A stretch of DNA of 64,000 nucleotides from contig NC_011740.1 in NCBI RefSeq assembly GCF_000026225.1, positions 1,736,001 to 1,800,000 on the forward strand, read 5' to 3'. This DNA comes from Escherichia fergusonii ATCC 35469. Its GTDB lineage: Bacteria; Pseudomonadota; Gammaproteobacteria; Enterobacterales; Enterobacteriaceae. The notes beneath the pieces are model-generated. The model saw only the letters and a list, made by a program, of their open reading frames with translations, searched no databases and was not told the DNA's origin. The first letter of the stretch is position 1, and each line of letters begins with the position of its first letter. The position numbers were made by a program, and so were the translations under genes. This document shows, piece by piece, positions 62,061 to 64,000 of the stretch.

Positions 62061-62891
62061 TTAAAGCAAACGTCCGAGGGTAATTCGTTCATTACCGCCA
62101 TAATCCCTGCAGGTTTCTACATTACTGTATCCTGCCTGGATAAATGCCTGTCTTACTGCCGCTCCCTGCTGCCAGCCGTGCTCCAGCAATAAATACCCCC
62201 CTTTCGCCAGAGCTGCACGGGAGTGCTCAATAATATGCACAATATCCGCCATCCCGTGATCACCTGCAACTAACGCCGTGAGTGGCTCAAAGCGCACGTC
62301 ACCTTGTTGAAGATGCGGGTCCTGCTCGTCGATATACGGTGGGTTACTGACAATCATCGCAAACTGCTGCCCGGCTAGCGCGCTAAACCAGTCGCTTTGC
62401 AGAATGTGGATATTTTTGATTGCCAGATGCTGCGCATTACGTTGTGCCAGAGCGACAGCATCGGGCATGCGATCTACAGCGGTAATTTCGCAGTCCGGGC
62501 GCTCGCTGGCAAGCGCAAGCGCAATCGCCCCGGTGCCCGTACCGAGATCGAGAATGCGACAGGGTTGTTCAGGTAGGCGCTCCAGTGCCTGTTCCACCAG
62601 ACATTCGGTGTCCGGGCGCGGAATCAAGGTGGCTGGCGATACAAATAACGGCAGTGACCAGAATTCACGCTGCCCCGTCAAATGGGCGACAGGTTCTCCA
62701 GCGCGACGACGCGCCAGTAGCGCGTCAAGTTGCTGAAGTTGTTCATCAGTCAGTTGCGTTTCGCCAAAGGCGAGAATAAAAGTTCGCCCCCTGCCAGTGA
62801 CATACTCCAATAAGATTTCAGCGTCACGGCGTGGGCTTTCGCTTCCCTGTAATTGGTTAATGGCTTCACGCAGCCAGTGTTGATATTCCAT
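62061..62891 (-). CDS. prmC: Release-factor glutamine methyltransferase
   Basis: 276 residues. N-terminal helical domain, then SAM-binding Rossmann motif LDLGTGTGAIALALA and catalytic NPPY (IVSNPPYIDEQDPH). It methylates the Gln of the GGQ motif in release factors RF1 and RF2. The ATG overlaps the prfA stop by one base. Confidence 0.97.
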   Translation of the reverse strand: MEYQHWLREAINQLQGSESPRRDAEILLEYVTGRGRTFILAFGETQLTDEQLQQLDALLARRRAGEPVAHLTGQREFWSLPLFVSPATLIPRPDTECLVEQALERLPEQPCRILDLGTGTGAIALALASERPDCEITAVDRMPDAVALAQRNAQHLAIKNIHILQSDWFSALAGQQFAMIVSNPPYIDEQDPHLQQGDVRFEPLTALVAGDHGMADIVHIIEHSRAALAKGGYLLLEHGWQQGAAVRQAFIQAGYSNVETCRDYGGNERITLGRLL

Positions 62892-63973
62892 TATTCCTGC
62901 TCGGACAACGCCGCCAGTTGGTCGGCCTGATGTTCCTGGATAATCGGTTCAATCAGCATATCCAGCTTACCTTCCATCACTTCATCCAGGCGGTAGAGCG
63001 TCAGGTTGATGCGGTGATCGGTAACGCGCCCCTGCGGGAAGTTGTAAGTACGGTTACGGTCGCTGCGATCGCCACTCCCCAGCAGGTTACGGCGAGTAGA
63101 CGCTTCGGCCTGTTGGCGTTTTGCCATTTCTGCTGCGTGGATGCGAGCACCGAGTACTGAAAGTGCTTTAGCTTTGTTTTTATGTTGTGAACGTTCGTCC
63201 TGACATTCAACAACAATCCCGGTCGGCAAGTGGGTAATACGGATTGCCGAATCAGTGGTGTTAACGTGCTGACCACCCGCCCCTGAAGAGCGGAAAGTAT
63301 CAATACGCAAATCTGCCGGGTTAATATCCGGCAGTTCTGCGTCAGGCAGTTCTGGCATTACCGCAACAGTACAAGCAGAAGTATGAATACGACCCTGTGA
63401 TTCCGTGGCCGGAACTCGCTGCACGCGATGACCGCCGGATTCAAATTTCAAACGACCATACACACCATCACCGCTAATTTTTGCGATGATCTCTTTATAA
63501 CCGCCATGTTCACCTTCGCTGGCGCTCATGATTTCTACACGCCAGCGGCGGGCTTCGGCGTAACGGCTGTACATACGGAACAGATCACCAGCGAACAGCG
63601 CCGCTTCGTCGCCGCCGGTTCCGGCACGGACTTCGAGGAAGGCGTTACGTTCGTCATCAGGATCTTTTGGCAGTAACAGAACCTGTAATTGCTGTTCCAG
63701 TTGCTCGCTTTTTTCTTTTGCTTCGCGCAGTTCATCCTGCGCCATCTCACGCATTTCAGGATCGTCGAGCATCATCTGTGCGGTTTCGATATCTTCCTGA
63801 ACTTGTTGCCAGTCGGTGAAACAGCGCGAAACATCACTTAACTGCGCATATTCACGAGATAATGCGCGAAAACGTTCCTGGTCAGCGATGGTTTGCGCAT
63901 CACCCAGCAGCGCCTGAACTTCTTCATGGCGTTCATGCAGGGCTTCCAGTTTGGCAACGATAGAAGGCTTCAT
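62891..63973 (-). CDS. prfA: Peptide chain release factor 1
   Basis: 360 residues, the K-12 length. Stop-codon recognition tripeptide PAT in RVPATESQ (domain 2) and the peptidyl-tRNA hydrolysis motif GGQ in SGAGGQHVN. It reads UAA and UAG. It is followed by prmC, the enzyme that modifies it. The upstream neighbour (hemA in K-12) lies outside the window; bases 63974-64000 hold only the leader. Confidence 0.98.
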
Positions 63974-64000
63974 AGGCGTAAATGCACCCTGTAAAAATAG

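Overview
This window is enterobacterial chromosome from the genus Escherichia. Gene content and order follow the E. coli K-12 stretch from yciQ-yciO-rnm through trp, tonB, opp, adhE, hns, galU, purU, tyrTV, nar, cha and kdsA to prfA. The proteins are close to, but clearly not identical with, the K-12 proteins as I remember them. Several K-12 genes are missing or replaced (yciGFE, kch, the ldr/rdl repeats, most of sirB2, most of the tyrT repeats), so it is probably not an ordinary E. coli. E. fergusonii is my best guess; that rests on memory and is unproven.

Layout. 1-3398 (minus): yciQ (cut by the window edge), yciO and rnm. 3473-10235 (plus): the complete trp operon with promoter/operator, leader peptide, attenuator and end terminator. 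10252-16905: ompW (minus), a YkgJ-type cysteine-cluster gene, yciC, yciB, yciA, tonB (minus), yciI, yciY (minus), clsA and yciU. 17088-25079 (minus): a voltage-gated K+ channel gene where K-12 has kch, then oppABCDF and ychE. 25556-28231: adhE (plus). A 1425-bp IS4 copy sits inside the adhE terminator, with a 12-bp target duplication and a frameshifted transposase. 29839-36285: tdk, hns, galU, rssB, rssA, ychJ and purU. 36446-36649: two tRNA-Tyr genes with one 178-bp downstream repeat.

36844-43725 (minus) is the main accessory region: seven overlapping genes between tyrT and narI. In transcription order they encode a ketoacyl-synthase III-like condensing enzyme, a 3-beta-HSD/OleD-like NAD(P) reductase, a metallo-beta-lactamase-fold hydrolase, a PaaK/F390-type adenylating enzyme, a PAP2 membrane phosphatase, a sterol-desaturase-family hydroxylase and a fatty-acid desaturase. 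Together they look like an uncharacterised lipid-derived metabolite pathway. The chemistry resembles part of the OleABCD route: head-to-head acyl condensation, ketone reduction and carboxylate activation.

43837-55061: narIJHG (minus), narK (minus) and narXL (plus), the respiratory nitrate system with visible FNR and NarL sites. 55062-64000: ychO, ychN, chaCBA, an AT-rich orphan gene where K-12 has ldr/rdl, then kdsA, sirB1, a sirB2 remnant, prmC and prfA.

Most of the window is conserved core metabolism: tryptophan synthesis, peptide uptake, fermentation, nitrate respiration and translation termination. Novelty is concentrated in the seven-gene operon, the channel gene, the orphan at 59540, the IS4 insertion and the local deletions.
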